The position numbers and the translations under genes are program-made. A stretch of 64,000 nt of DNA from positions 2,232,001 through 2,296,000 of the forward strand of contig OZ221971.1 in NCBI GenBank assembly GCA_965119685.1. Direction: 5' to 3'. Source of the stretch: Merdibacter sp965119685 (GTDB lineage Bacteria; Bacillota_I; Bacilli_A; Erysipelotrichales; Erysipelotrichaceae). Position 1 is the first letter of the stretch. Each line of letters opens with the position of its first letter. Below the pieces are notes generated by a model that saw nothing but the letters and a program-made list of their open reading frames with translations, was not told the origin of the DNA and ran no database searches. This document shows positions 8,615 through 15,968 of the stretch, in pieces.

Positions 8615-9369
8615 TTAATGTTTCAAAAGATTGAGCCGCTCGTAGAGACTGTCTACGGAGCGGCCCTTGGGTTTGGAATCTTCGGTTTTCTTAGGATTGG
8701 TCCTGCAGCTGGCCGCGATCTTATCCATCAGGGAGTTGACCACAGCGGCTTTGGAATACAGCATGGACACCGCAGGCGGCTCCATGTCCTCCGGGATCTC
8801 CGCCCGTGCCAGGACATCATCGGCAAAGCCAAGCTCCACCGCCTTGTTTGCGTCCATCCAGGTCTCTGCGTCCATCAGATGTGAGAGCTTGGGGCGCGGG
8901 ACAGCCCGGTCTTGATTTCATAGGCGTTGATGATGGAATCCTTCACGCTGGAGAGCATCTCGATGGCTTTCTGCATCTCTGCAGTATCACCCATGGCCAC
9001 GGTCATGGGATTGTGGATCATCATCATGGACACCGGCGATACCAGCACCTTCGTGCCGGCCATCGCAATAACCGAGGCGGCGCTGGCTGCGATACCATCG
9101 ATCTTCACAGTTACGTTGTGCGGATAATCCATCAGCATATTGTAGATCTGGGCAGCCGCTACGCAGTCGCCGCCGGGGCTGTTGATCCAAACCGTGATGT
9201 CGCCGGAGCCTGCCATCAGCTCCTCCTTGAAAAGCTGTGGCGTGATATCATCATCAAACCAGCTTTCCTCGGCGATGGTGCCGTTCAGGAACAGCGTTCT
9301 CTCCACTGTTTCCGTCTGATTCTCCTGATTCCTCACCGCCCTGTTTTTCCACTTCCAGAACTTCTTCAT
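8615..9369 (-). pseudogene. ClpP-like prohead protease, frame broken near 8890
   Basis: The start MKKFWKWKNRAVRNQENQ at 9369 lies inside the portal gene's 3' end. The family features are present: FLNGTIAEESWFDDDITP, 'INSPGGDCVAAAQIYN', 'DGIAASAASVIAMAG' (catalytic Ser region) and 'MMMIHNP' (catalytic His). After KTGLSRA the frame goes wrong: CGC GCC CCA AGC leads to a TGA at 8875-8877. Shifting by -1 (or removing two of the four C's) restores LSHLMDAETWMDANKAVELGFADDV and the rest of the protein down to 8615. The protein cleaves capsid delta domains. The break is a real indel, a sequencing error in a C run, or recoding; no canonical slippery heptamer is present. Confidence 0.85.
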
Positions 9370-10633
9370 CGGGGTTTTCCTCCTTTCCGTCATCGTTCGG
9401 TTGTGTATCTGCAAAAGCTCCGGCGTTGCCAAGCGGGAGCATATTGCCGTTGATAAGGTAGAGATCACCGCCATCCTCGGCAGGGATGCGGTCCATGTTC
9501 TCCAGTTCCCGGATGTCGTTGGCGCTCATCCAGCCGTTCTGCCTTGCGGTAGCGTAGCCGGACATTCTGCTGGCATAATCGCCCCGGAGCAGCCCTTCTA
9601 CGTTGAACTTGGTAAAATACTGTTTCTTTTCCTCTGCGGAAAAGAGCGTCCGCTGGATGGACTGTTCCCAGCGCACCAGCCAGGGCTCCAGCGTGTATTT
9701 CACGAACTCCAGCGACTGCTGCTCAATATTGGAGAAGCTGGACTTTTCAAGATCGCCCACCATGTGGGGCGGCACTCGGAAAATACGGGCGATCTCGTTG
9801 ATCTGAAATTTTCTCGTTTCCAAAAACTGCGCCTGTTCTGGGGAGATGCCGATGGGCGTGTATTTCATGCCCTCCTCTAAAACAGCGATCTTGTTGGCGT
9901 TGCCGCTGCCGCCGAAGGTGGACTGCCAGCTCTCCCGTACCCGCTGGGGGTCTTTGATTGTGCCGGGGTGCTCCAGCACACCGCCGGGAGCGGCGCCGTT
10001 GGCAAAGAACTTCGCCCCGTATTCCTCACAGGCAATCGCCATGCCGATGGCGTTCTTGGCCATTGCGATAGGGGAATAGCCCACCAGCCCGTCAAAGCCA
10101 AGCCCTGGAATATGCAGAACATCGGAGGGGTTCAGCCGGACAAGGCTTCCCTTAATCGTAGGAGCATCATCCATGCTGACGGTGTATTCGTAATATAGCT
10201 GTCCTTTGCTGTCACGATTCACAGTCATCCGATCTGGCATCAGTGGATAGAGGGCGATCACTTCTCCCTTTCCATTGCGGATGATCTGAGCATAGGCGTT
10301 GCCCCACAGGAGCAGATGCGTCATGAGCGTTTCCCGGAACACAAAGGAACTCATCTCCGGGTTCGGCTCGTCATGCAGGAGCAGATACAGCGGATGGTCA
10401 ATGGCTTTTTCCTTGCCGCCGTCCTCCTTGTAGCGGTAGAGGTGCAGCGGCAGACCTGCCACCGCTTCGGCCAGGATACGGACGCAGGAATACACCGCTG
10501 TCATCTGCATGGCGGAGCGTTCCGTCACCGCTTTGCCGGAGGTGGTGCCGCCGAAATAGAACGCATAGCCGCTGCCGGCGGTGCGGTCCTGGGGCTTGTC
10601 CCTGGAACGGAACAGCCCGGAAAAGATACCCAT
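9254..10633 (-). CDS. Phage portal protein, HK97 family
   Basis: The 459-aa protein forms the dodecameric DNA channel at one capsid vertex. Landmarks in order: 'MQMTAVYSCVRILAEAVAGL' (residues 42-61), 'HPLYLLLHDEPNPEMSSF', 'LLWGNAYAQIIRNGKGEV', 'PSDVLHIPGLGFDGLVGYSP', 'RIFRVPPHMVGDLEKSSFSN' and 'EQQSLEFVKYTLEPWLVRWE'. The C-terminus is acidic and overlaps the protease gene by about 115 bases. It follows large terminase by 17 bases. Confidence 0.95.
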   Translation of the reverse strand: MGIFSGLFRSRDKPQDRTAGSGYAFYFGGTTSGKAVTERSAMQMTAVYSCVRILAEAVAGLPLHLYRYKEDGGKEKAIDHPLYLLLHDEPNPEMSSFVFRETLMTHLLLWGNAYAQIIRNGKGEVIALYPLMPDRMTVNRDSKGQLYYEYTVSMDDAPTIKGSLVRLNPSDVLHIPGLGFDGLVGYSPIAMAKNAIGMAIACEEYGAKFFANGAAPGGVLEHPGTIKDPQRVRESWQSTFGGSGNANKIAVLEEGMKYTPIGISPEQAQFLETRKFQINEIARIFRVPPHMVGDLEKSSFSNIEQQSLEFVKYTLEPWLVRWEQSIQRTLFSAEEKKQYFTKFNVEGLLRGDYASRMSGYATARQNGWMSANDIRELENMDRIPAEDGGDLYLINGNMLPLGNAGAFADTQPNDDGKEENPDEEVLEVEKQGGEESGESDGNSGENAVPERHHRRGKLV

Positions 10634-10650
10634 ATCGAATCACCGTCCTT

Positions 10651-12252
10651 TCAGATAAACAAAAGCCCCCGGCTGTCATAAACCGAAGCGCCTGTATCGT
10701 TGCCGCAGCGGATCGCCCGGTCAAGCCCCATGATAGTGGCGATTGCGCCGTCGATTTTCTCTGTGGATTTCTCTTTGTCCGCCTTGATATTGCCCGCCGG
10801 ATCCGTGCGGATATAGATGTTGTCCATCATCCAGCGCAGCACTGGGTGGCCGCCGTGAGCGATGCGTTCCTCCAGCACCAGCTTCATCAGCTCCTTGGTC
10901 GGCGGGGACATATCCTTAAAGCCCTGTCCGAAGGGAACCACCGTAAAGCCCATGCCTTCCAGATTCTGCACCATCTGCACAGCGCCCCAGCGGTCAAAGG
11001 CAATCTCCCGGATGTTGAACCGTTCGCCCAACTGCTCGATGAATTTCTCAATGTAGCCGTAATGTACCACGTTGCCTTCTGTAGTCATCAGCGTCCCCTG
11101 GCGCTCCCATAGATCATAGGGGACATGGTCGCGTCGGACACGGAGGTCAAGCGTTTCCTCCGGTATCCAGAAGTAGGGCAGGATGTAGTATTTGTCCTCC
11201 TCATCCAGCGGCGGGAACACCAGCACAAAGGCCGTGATGTCCGTGGTGGAGGACAAGTCCAGCCCGCCGTAGCAGATGCGGCCTTCCAAATCGTCCTCGG
11301 AAACCGGGAACGCGCAGGCGTCCCACTTGTCCATCGGCATCCAACGGACAGACTGTTTCACCCACTGATTGAGCCTTAGCTGCCGGAAAGCGTTCTCCTC
11401 GCCAGGATTCTGCCGGGCGGATTCACAGGCTGCCCTGACCTTGTCGATCCCCACCGTGATGCCCAGGGAAGGATTTGCCTTCTTCCAGACCTTGGGGTCT
11501 GTCCAGTCCTCATTCTCGGCAGCACCGTAAATGACCGAATAAAAGGTAGGATCAACCTTCCGTCCCTCTGCGATGTCAATGGCTTTCTGGTGTACCTCAT
11601 AGCAGATGGAGTTGGTATCGTTGCCGGCCGTGGTGATCAGAAAGTAAAGCGGCTGCATCCGGGCGTCCCCGGAGCCCTGGAGCATGACGTCAAAGAGTTT
11701 CCGGTTAGGCTGGGTATGCAGCTCATCGAAGATTACGCCGTGGGTATTAAAGCCATGCTTGTTCGCCACATCCGCCGAAAGCACCTGGTAGGAGCTGTTA
11801 GTGGGAAGGTAGGTGATCTTCTTCTGGGATTCCAGGATCTTTACCCGCTTGGAAAGCGCCGGACAGAACCGCACCATATCCACCGCCACATCAAACACGA
11901 TCTTTGCCTGGTTGCGGTCAGCGGCGCAGCCATACACCTCAGCCCGTTCCTCGCCATCCCCACAGAGAAGCAGGAGCGCCACGGCGGCGGCAAGCTCCGA
12001 TTTGCCCTGTTTCTTGGGGATCTCGATATATGCTGTATTAAACTGACGGTAGCCATTGGGCTTTAACACGCCGAACAGGTCGCGGATGATCTGTTCCTGC
12101 CAGTCAATCAGTTCAAAGGGTTTTCCCGCCCAGGTGCCCTTGGTGTGGCAGAGGGACTCGATGAACATGACCGCATAGTCGGCGGCGTCCTTATCATAGT
12201 GCGAGGTCTTCGCCATGAACTTGGTAGGCTTGTATTTCTTCAGTTTTCGCAT
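10651..12252 (-). CDS. Large terminase subunit (TerL)
   Basis: The ATPase-nuclease motor packages DNA into the prohead. I choose ATG 12252 (MRKLKKYKPTKFMAKTSHYD) because it has GGGAGGTG five bases upstream; the open frame reaches 12342. With this start the protein is 533 aa. The Walker A-like 'PKKQGKSE' is near residue 80, and Walker B 'GVIFDELHTQ' near residue 172. 'YGGLDLSSTTDITAFV' begins the RNase H-like nuclease domain at about residue 318. The family matches P27-partnered terminases of cos-type siphoviruses. TerL lies about 7.7 kb from the small subunit gene because a cargo block separates them. Confidence 0.95.
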   Translation of the reverse strand: MRKLKKYKPTKFMAKTSHYDKDAADYAVMFIESLCHTKGTWAGKPFELIDWQEQIIRDLFGVLKPNGYRQFNTAYIEIPKKQGKSELAAAVALLLLCGDGEERAEVYGCAADRNQAKIVFDVAVDMVRFCPALSKRVKILESQKKITYLPTNSSYQVLSADVANKHGFNTHGVIFDELHTQPNRKLFDVMLQGSGDARMQPLYFLITTAGNDTNSICYEVHQKAIDIAEGRKVDPTFYSVIYGAAENEDWTDPKVWKKANPSLGITVGIDKVRAACESARQNPGEENAFRQLRLNQWVKQSVRWMPMDKWDACAFPVSEDDLEGRICYGGLDLSSTTDITAFVLVFPPLDEEDKYYILPYFWIPEETLDLRVRRDHVPYDLWERQGTLMTTEGNVVHYGYIEKFIEQLGERFNIREIAFDRWGAVQMVQNLEGMGFTVVPFGQGFKDMSPPTKELMKLVLEERIAHGGHPVLRWMMDNIYIRTDPAGNIKADKEKSTEKIDGAIATIMGLDRAIRCGNDTGASVYDSRGLLFI

Positions 12253-12369
12253 AGACACCACCTCCCAAATGGCATAAAAATAAGCCGCATCGCTGCGACT
12301 TCCAAAATGGTTCTGTACGAGAGAAAGAGCCGGCCGGCTCAATCTCAGGCTATTGGTTTGTGCTGTTGT

Positions 12370-12654
12370 TTACTGATGCATCGCCCAGGCAATGGCGTGG
12401 CCGTCATCCTCAAACTCAACCCCGCTGGCTGCTTTCAGGCCGATCATCCCTTCGCAGGTGTGGTCATCGGTAAGGAACTCGTATGCCGCGCCGAAATAGC
12501 AGGGGCGGTTCTGTCCGTTGTAAAAATATCCCGCCATCACGATCTTGTCCCCGAAGGTTAAGATCTTGCTCCACCGGCATTCCAGGTCTTCCGGGGTGGT
12601 TGGGTTCGGCAGTCTGTACTTTTTCATTGCTTCGTTGATTGTCATGGTCTTCAT
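12370..12654 (-). CDS. Small phage protein of unknown function
   Basis: A 94-aa product with no domain I recognise. The GGAGG ribosome site sits directly against the ATG at 12654, so ATG 12645 (MTINEAMKKYRLPNPTTPED), nine bases farther, is the better start. The protein is acidic with several aromatic strands (IVMAGYFYNGQNRPCYFGAA) and looks like a compact alpha/beta domain. The gene is the only one between the Zn-ribbon gene and large terminase and is preceded by one of three near-identical upstream elements (12671-12720), suggesting its own promoter. Confidence 0.7.
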   Translation of the reverse strand: MKTMTINEAMKKYRLPNPTTPEDLECRWSKILTFGDKIVMAGYFYNGQNRPCYFGAAYEFLTDDHTCEGMIGLKAASGVEFEDDGHAIAWAMHQ

Positions 12655-12670
12655 CCTCCGTGTTTCTTTG

Positions 12671-12720
12671 TTTTCCCTTTCGGTGTGTATATATTCGCTC
12701 TAAAACCACATAATAGCAAG
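12671..12720 (-). promoter_or_regulatory. Recurrent phage promoter-like element, copy A
   Basis: Fifty bases match 43 of 50 positions of the element at 14523-14572. Read on the minus strand it starts CTTGCTATT, has an 8-base variable block, then TTTTAGAGCGAATATAT and CCGAAAGGGAAAA. It lies just upstream of the gene starting at 12645/12654. The conserved blocks on one side of each start suggest a dedicated promoter or activator site. Confidence 0.6.
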
Positions 12721-12770
12721 TTAATTCTGAGCATAATCTGCACGAAGATCAGCGAAGGAATCTGTGTACA

Positions 12771-12971
12771 TTACTCCTGCGTATGGCGGTGGATCGTCTC
12801 AATGATCTGCTCCTGCTCGGACGGCTCCACGCCAATGGACTGGAGCGCCTGTCGGGTGCCACAGTCCGGGCAGATGAGCGTTTTGTTATCCTCTCTGGAA
12901 AGTGCCGGGGCGCCGTGGTAGGTCCTGCCGCAAATCGGGCAAACCGCCATTCGGATCACATTATCCTTCAT
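12771..12971 (-). CDS. Small zinc-ribbon protein
   Basis: The 66-aa frame from ATG 12971 (MKDNVIRMAVCPICGRTYHG) contains two CxxC pairs, CPIC at residues 11-14 and CPDC at about 33-36, that should bind one zinc ion. The longer open frame upstream is antisense to nothing useful and overlaps the cyclotransferase gene, so I reject it; the true start overlaps the cyclotransferase gene's 3' end by 11 bases. Function is unknown. Small zinc ribbons in phage cargo may be adaptors or transcription factors. Confidence 0.78.
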   Translation of the reverse strand: MKDNVIRMAVCPICGRTYHGAPALSREDNKTLICPDCGTRQALQSIGVEPSEQEQIIETIHRHTQE

Positions 12972-13437
12972 ATACGCATACCTCCCTGCATTTATCGTAG
13001 GCGTCAACCAGAATATTCTTGTCAAAGCGGAAGGCGTCGTACCCTTCCAGGCAAGTCCGCATATAGAGATTGCTGGGAATCCCAATCGGCCTGTCCTCGT
13101 GCATGATGTAGGCAAAGGCTGTCACCGTCCTGCGTCTGCCTGTCCGGATGCCTTTGTACTGGAGACGGATATCCCGCTTGTAGTAAAAGGTCGGGAATCC
13201 TTCATAACGGTCGAGGGCGGCTTCATCCGCAGCCGTCACCTCCCAGATTACCACGGGAACCGTCCCATCCTCACACTTCTCAATCGTAAGATAAGAGCCG
13301 GTCTTGCTCCCTTTGAACAGAAGCTCCCAGCCTTTGAGATTTGCCGTGCCAAGGATCGTTGCGTGAGGGCATCTAAACCGCATCTGCGGAACATTGAGGT
13401 TGCTGCCATAGGCAATGTAGTATCTTTTTTCTGTCAT
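12961..13437 (-). CDS. Gamma-glutamylcyclotransferase (AIG2)-like protein
   Basis: The 158-aa protein begins MTEKRYYIAYGSNLNVPQMR. The YGSN motif is the substrate-binding loop of the AIG2/GGCT fold, and 'ALDRYEGFPTFYYKRDI' contains the conserved catalytic-type Glu and the YEG.P..Y pattern. Such enzymes release 5-oxoproline from gamma-glutamyl amines or peptides. The gene directly follows an amidoligase gene; Iyer and colleagues (2009) described amidoligase plus AIG2-like pairs in phage genomes, proposing synthesis and removal of an amide-linked modification. The substrate here is unknown. Confidence 0.88.
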   Translation of the reverse strand: MTEKRYYIAYGSNLNVPQMRFRCPHATILGTANLKGWELLFKGSKTGSYLTIEKCEDGTVPVVIWEVTAADEAALDRYEGFPTFYYKRDIRLQYKGIRTGRRRTVTAFAYIMHEDRPIGIPSNLYMRTCLEGYDAFRFDKNILVDAYDKCREVCVYEG

Positions 13438-13459
13438 AGTCTTTTCATCCTTTCTTGGA

Positions 13460-13534
13460 GGACTTAGGTTAAGCGTCCTTCTACCACCCTAAGACCGCCG
13501 AAGCGGTCAGGGGCAGGGCATTTAACCTAAGTCC
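13460..13534 (-). other. Structured RNA-like element between amidoligase and GGCT genes
   Basis: A perfect 13-bp inverted repeat (GGACTTAGGTTAA at 13460-13472 and its complement at 13522-13534) encloses a second hairpin, GACCGC-TTCG-GCGGTC on the minus strand, with a UUCG tetraloop and flanking CCCT/AGGG pairing. It begins two bases after the amidoligase stop and ends about 20 bases before the GGCT ribosome site. There is no T-run, so it is not a simple terminator. It may be an mRNA control element, a processed small RNA, or a remnant of a mobile sequence. Confidence 0.6.
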
Positions 13535-13535
13535 T

Positions 13536-14486
13536 TCAAGCGGCGGCTCTGCCATGCCGGAAGGCTGTGTCCCCGGTAAGGTTGCGGGTCAGAAAATCCC
13601 GTGCCGTTGCAAATTCCTCGCCGATGAAGCCCAGGCGGAGGAGCCAGGTGCGCATGGCATATTTGGGATTCTCGTTCTGCTGGGGCTTGGGGCTTGCCGT
13701 CCGCACATCCTTTGCCATCTGGCTTAAGGCCAGGCAAAGCTGGATGTAACTCTTAAGCTGGCCTGCATGGATGCCGCCCCGGCGCTCTGCGGTTGGCTCA
13801 TCGAACTGGAAGAGCCTAAACTCGACCGTGCCTTTGGTAAAGGTAGCATGGAGGTTGAGCATATGGTAGCGGCTGTCGTTGTAGTGATGGTTTCTGCCGT
13901 AGTTTGCGCCGTTGCTGTTGTACCAGATATCCGCAAGCTGTGCCATTGTGCGGGGTTTTCTCAGGTTGACCTGCTCTAAGAATCTTGGGTCTACCGTGCG
14001 GCAGTAGCGGCTCATGCGGCCCCGGTCCAGTTTCAGTGCCTCGGCGATCAGGCTTTCGTGGCTCGCCATGATGTTGGCAAGGTTGCGAAGGCTCTGCGGT
14101 GTGTGTCCGTTTGCCCCGATGTGGATGTGGACCCCGCAGCCTCGGCTGGCGTTGCTCTTGGCGCCCGCGTGTCTTAATTGCCTGCAAAGCTCCTGCAGGG
14201 TTTCGATGTCATCGTAGGTCAGGATCGGGGTGACCAGTTCGCATTTCTGGTCATCCGATCCCGCAATGGAAACGTCCTTCTGGAATTTCCATTCACGCCC
14301 ATCCGCATCCCAAGCCGACCAGGTGCTGTACCCGTTGCGCCCTGCGGTGTTCTCGTATCTGCCTGTGCCGAAGTAGGCGGCGGCAACCTTTGCTGCCTTC
14401 TGGCGGGTAATGCTGTTCATCTCGACCTCGACCCCGATGGTCTGGTTCTTCATCTCTGCAATCTGCCTTGCTGTTTTCTCGTTCAT
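13536..14486 (-). CDS. Amidoligase family protein
   Basis: The 316-aa product matches the amidoligase (COOH-NH2 ligase) family of glutamine-synthetase-like folds. 'IGVEVEMNSITRQKA' near residue 17 carries the metal-binding acidic pair. 'SRGCGVHIHIGANGHTPQSL' near residue 113 has the HxH motif, and 'KGTVEFRLFQFD' near residue 218 has the ExR motif. Family members make amide bonds between a carboxylate and an amine using ATP. The last 40 residues (YAMRTWLLRLGFIGEEF, NLTGDTAFRHG) recur in the protein encoded at 15151-15870. A TTGCTATT-type element lies upstream. Confidence 0.88.
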   Translation of the reverse strand: MNEKTARQIAEMKNQTIGVEVEMNSITRQKAAKVAAAYFGTGRYENTAGRNGYSTWSAWDADGREWKFQKDVSIAGSDDQKCELVTPILTYDDIETLQELCRQLRHAGAKSNASRGCGVHIHIGANGHTPQSLRNLANIMASHESLIAEALKLDRGRMSRYCRTVDPRFLEQVNLRKPRTMAQLADIWYNSNGANYGRNHHYNDSRYHMLNLHATFTKGTVEFRLFQFDEPTAERRGGIHAGQLKSYIQLCLALSQMAKDVRTASPKPQQNENPKYAMRTWLLRLGFIGEEFATARDFLTRNLTGDTAFRHGRAAA

Positions 14487-14522
14487 TCTGAAATCCTCCG
14501 TTTTCTGCCTCGCGGCTGTGTG

Positions 14523-14572
14523 TTTTCCCTTTCGGTGTACACATATTCGCTCTAAAAGAGGATAATAGCAAG
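14523..14572 (-). promoter_or_regulatory. Recurrent phage promoter-like element, copy B
   Basis: The minus strand reads CTTGCTATTATCCTC, then TTTTAGAGCGAATATG, then CACCGAAAGGGAAAA, ending about 36 bases before the amidoligase start. It is nearly identical to copy A and shares its core with copy C. Confidence 0.6.
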
Positions 14573-14623
14573 GCCATTTCCGATAATATACTACACAAAG
14601 ATGACGGCTGGATATTGTGTAGT

Positions 14624-14950
14624 TTACAGCCTTTTTCCACCATCCGTAATTGGCGTGAGAGAGCCGTTTTTTCCTTCATCGAGTATAGCGAGAGCCAGCC
14701 GGAATCCCGTCCGCAGCCCATCAATAAAATACTCCTCAGCGGTCATGCCCGTAATGGAGGCTTGCAGGCAAATCATCTTATCAAGGATTTCGGACGTCTC
14801 ATGATCCAGCATGGATCGGAGTTTTTCTTCTTCATCGGCCAGACCGGCAGCGGCTTTTCCATACTCCGAATTACAATCAAACTGCTTTTCATTCGGATTA
14901 ATGTTCCCATAGAAGAAGTCCTTCAGAATGTTATTCGGCACGGCGGTCAC
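14624..14950 (-). CDS. Small phage protein, DUF6809-like
   Basis: The 108-aa protein begins MTAVPNNILKDFFYGNINPN. This N-terminus ('ffyGninPnEk') and a C-terminal 'GFRLALAILDEG' helix resemble a family of small phage proteins I know as DUF6809; I am fairly but not fully sure of the number. Middle helices are charged. It overlaps the DUF4314 gene by 20 bases, so the two are translationally linked. Function is unknown. Confidence 0.72.
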   Translation of the reverse strand: MTAVPNNILKDFFYGNINPNEKQFDCNSEYGKAAAGLADEEEKLRSMLDHETSEILDKMICLQASITGMTAEEYFIDGLRTGFRLALAILDEGKNGSLTPITDGGKRL

Positions 14951-15182
14951 CCACCTTTCTCACAATGTCCTCCCCATAGACCACGTTCAGGCCGCTGCCG
15001 TTGTCCCAGCGCATGAGGAGGGAACCGGTATCATCCACACCGAGTACCGTGCCGAGCGTACCGGCGAGCGGCGCTTGGGCATCATCCATCCGCACCAGTT
15101 CCACACGGGTGCCGGCGGGATAGTCCCGGCGGATACGCTCCACGGTATCTTTACTCGGAAACCGCATGGCCGGCACCTCCAT
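14931..15182 (-). CDS. DUF4314 small protein
   Basis: The 83-aa protein contains 'YPAGTRVELVRMDD' and 'GTLGTVLGVDDTGSLLMRW', then 'GSGLNVVYGED', the defining pattern of DUF4314, a small SH3-like barrel common in Firmicute phages. ATG 15167 (MRFPSKDTVERIRRDY) is the likely real start because the family begins there; 15182 is the first ATG. A truncated relative lies at 54790-55200. Its molecular role is not known. Confidence 0.85.
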   Translation of the reverse strand: MEVPAMRFPSKDTVERIRRDYPAGTRVELVRMDDAQAPLAGTLGTVLGVDDTGSLLMRWDNGSGLNVVYGEDIVRKVGDRRAE

Positions 15183-15870
15183 TCTTGAAGGCCGAGGACC
15201 CAGAGAGGTTCTTCAGCAGGATCTTGCGCTCCGCTTTGTACTCGCTGCCAATAAAGCCCAGCCGCAGGAGAAAGCAGCGGAATGCGTATTTCTCGTTATC
15301 CACCGGCTTTTCGGTCGCCGTCACTCGCTTGGCATTTCTGCTCATCTCGCAAAGTGCGGAAATGAAATGGGTGTAGGCGGCTGCAGAATCCGCATCTACC
15401 TGGGAGAACCAGGGGAACGCCACCCGATCTTCCAAAACCTCAACGCGAAGGTCGGTGATGCCCAGGGCTTTCCGTATCAGATTTCCTTTGGCTTCCAGCA
15501 GCTTCGTGAGGTTGCCCACTGCCACCTTGTGGAGCGGAATCTCCACTGTAAGTCCCACAGGTTCGCCCTGTGGCGCGCTGTCGGCGATTTCTTCCGTTTC
15601 TTTGGTTTCTTGCCCAGAGGGTTGCTCAACGCCGTCCTGCGGCTCACATTCAAAGCCAGCGGCGGCGATGGATTCCAGCACCCGCTCGACTTCCTCGCTG
15701 TCGGCGCGGTCGTCAAAGAGGAGTGTCCCATCCTTGGTAACCGTAAAGTAGTCGATCTCATAGTTGCAGGTGGGCATGAACTTGTATTCCGCCCTGGCGC
15801 CAGTGGTATCAGCGATGACCTTTACAAGTTCCTTGCGCTTGGCACCCGTCACATTGTATCTGATTTCCAT
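15151..15870 (-). CDS. Phage protein with amidoligase-like C-terminal tail
   Basis: From ATG 15870 (MEIRYNVTGAKRKELVKVIA) the product is 239 aa; GGAGG lies 9-13 bases upstream. The first 65 residues form a small alpha/beta domain seen in phage proteins annotated 'virulence-related', followed by an acidic linker. Residues about 130-180 look globular (LHKVAVGNLTKLLEAKGNLI). The final 38 residues (KYAFRCFLLRLGFIGSEY, NLSGSSAFKNG) match the tail of the nearby amidoligase at roughly half of positions. The gene ends inside the DUF4314 start region. Function is unknown. Confidence 0.8.
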   Translation of the reverse strand: MEIRYNVTGAKRKELVKVIADTTGARAEYKFMPTCNYEIDYFTVTKDGTLLFDDRADSEEVERVLESIAAAGFECEPQDGVEQPSGQETKETEEIADSAPQGEPVGLTVEIPLHKVAVGNLTKLLEAKGNLIRKALGITDLRVEVLEDRVAFPWFSQVDADSAAAYTHFISALCEMSRNAKRVTATEKPVDNEKYAFRCFLLRLGFIGSEYKAERKILLKNLSGSSAFKNGGAGHAVSE

Positions 15871-15888
15871 GTGCGAAAACCTCCTTTG

Positions 15889-15931
15889 TTTTGGTAGTAC
15901 ATACATCACTCTAAACCCCTGAAATAGCAAG
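15889..15931 (-). promoter_or_regulatory. Recurrent phage promoter-like element, copy C
   Basis: The minus strand has CTTGCTATTTCAGGGG, TTTAGAGTGATGTATG and ACCAAAACAAAGGAGG leading into the gene at 15870. CTTGCTATT, the spacing, and TTTAGAGYGA are shared with copies A and B; the downstream half has diverged. Confidence 0.55.
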
Positions 15932-15968
15932 CGGTTTTCGCACATTTTTCTGTAGAATAAGGGCTGGA

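Noticed and set aside
8875..8905. Programmed frameshift in the prohead protease
   Set aside because: The C CCA AGC context does not match an efficient slippery heptamer and such recoding is not known for this family; a mutation or sequencing error is simpler.
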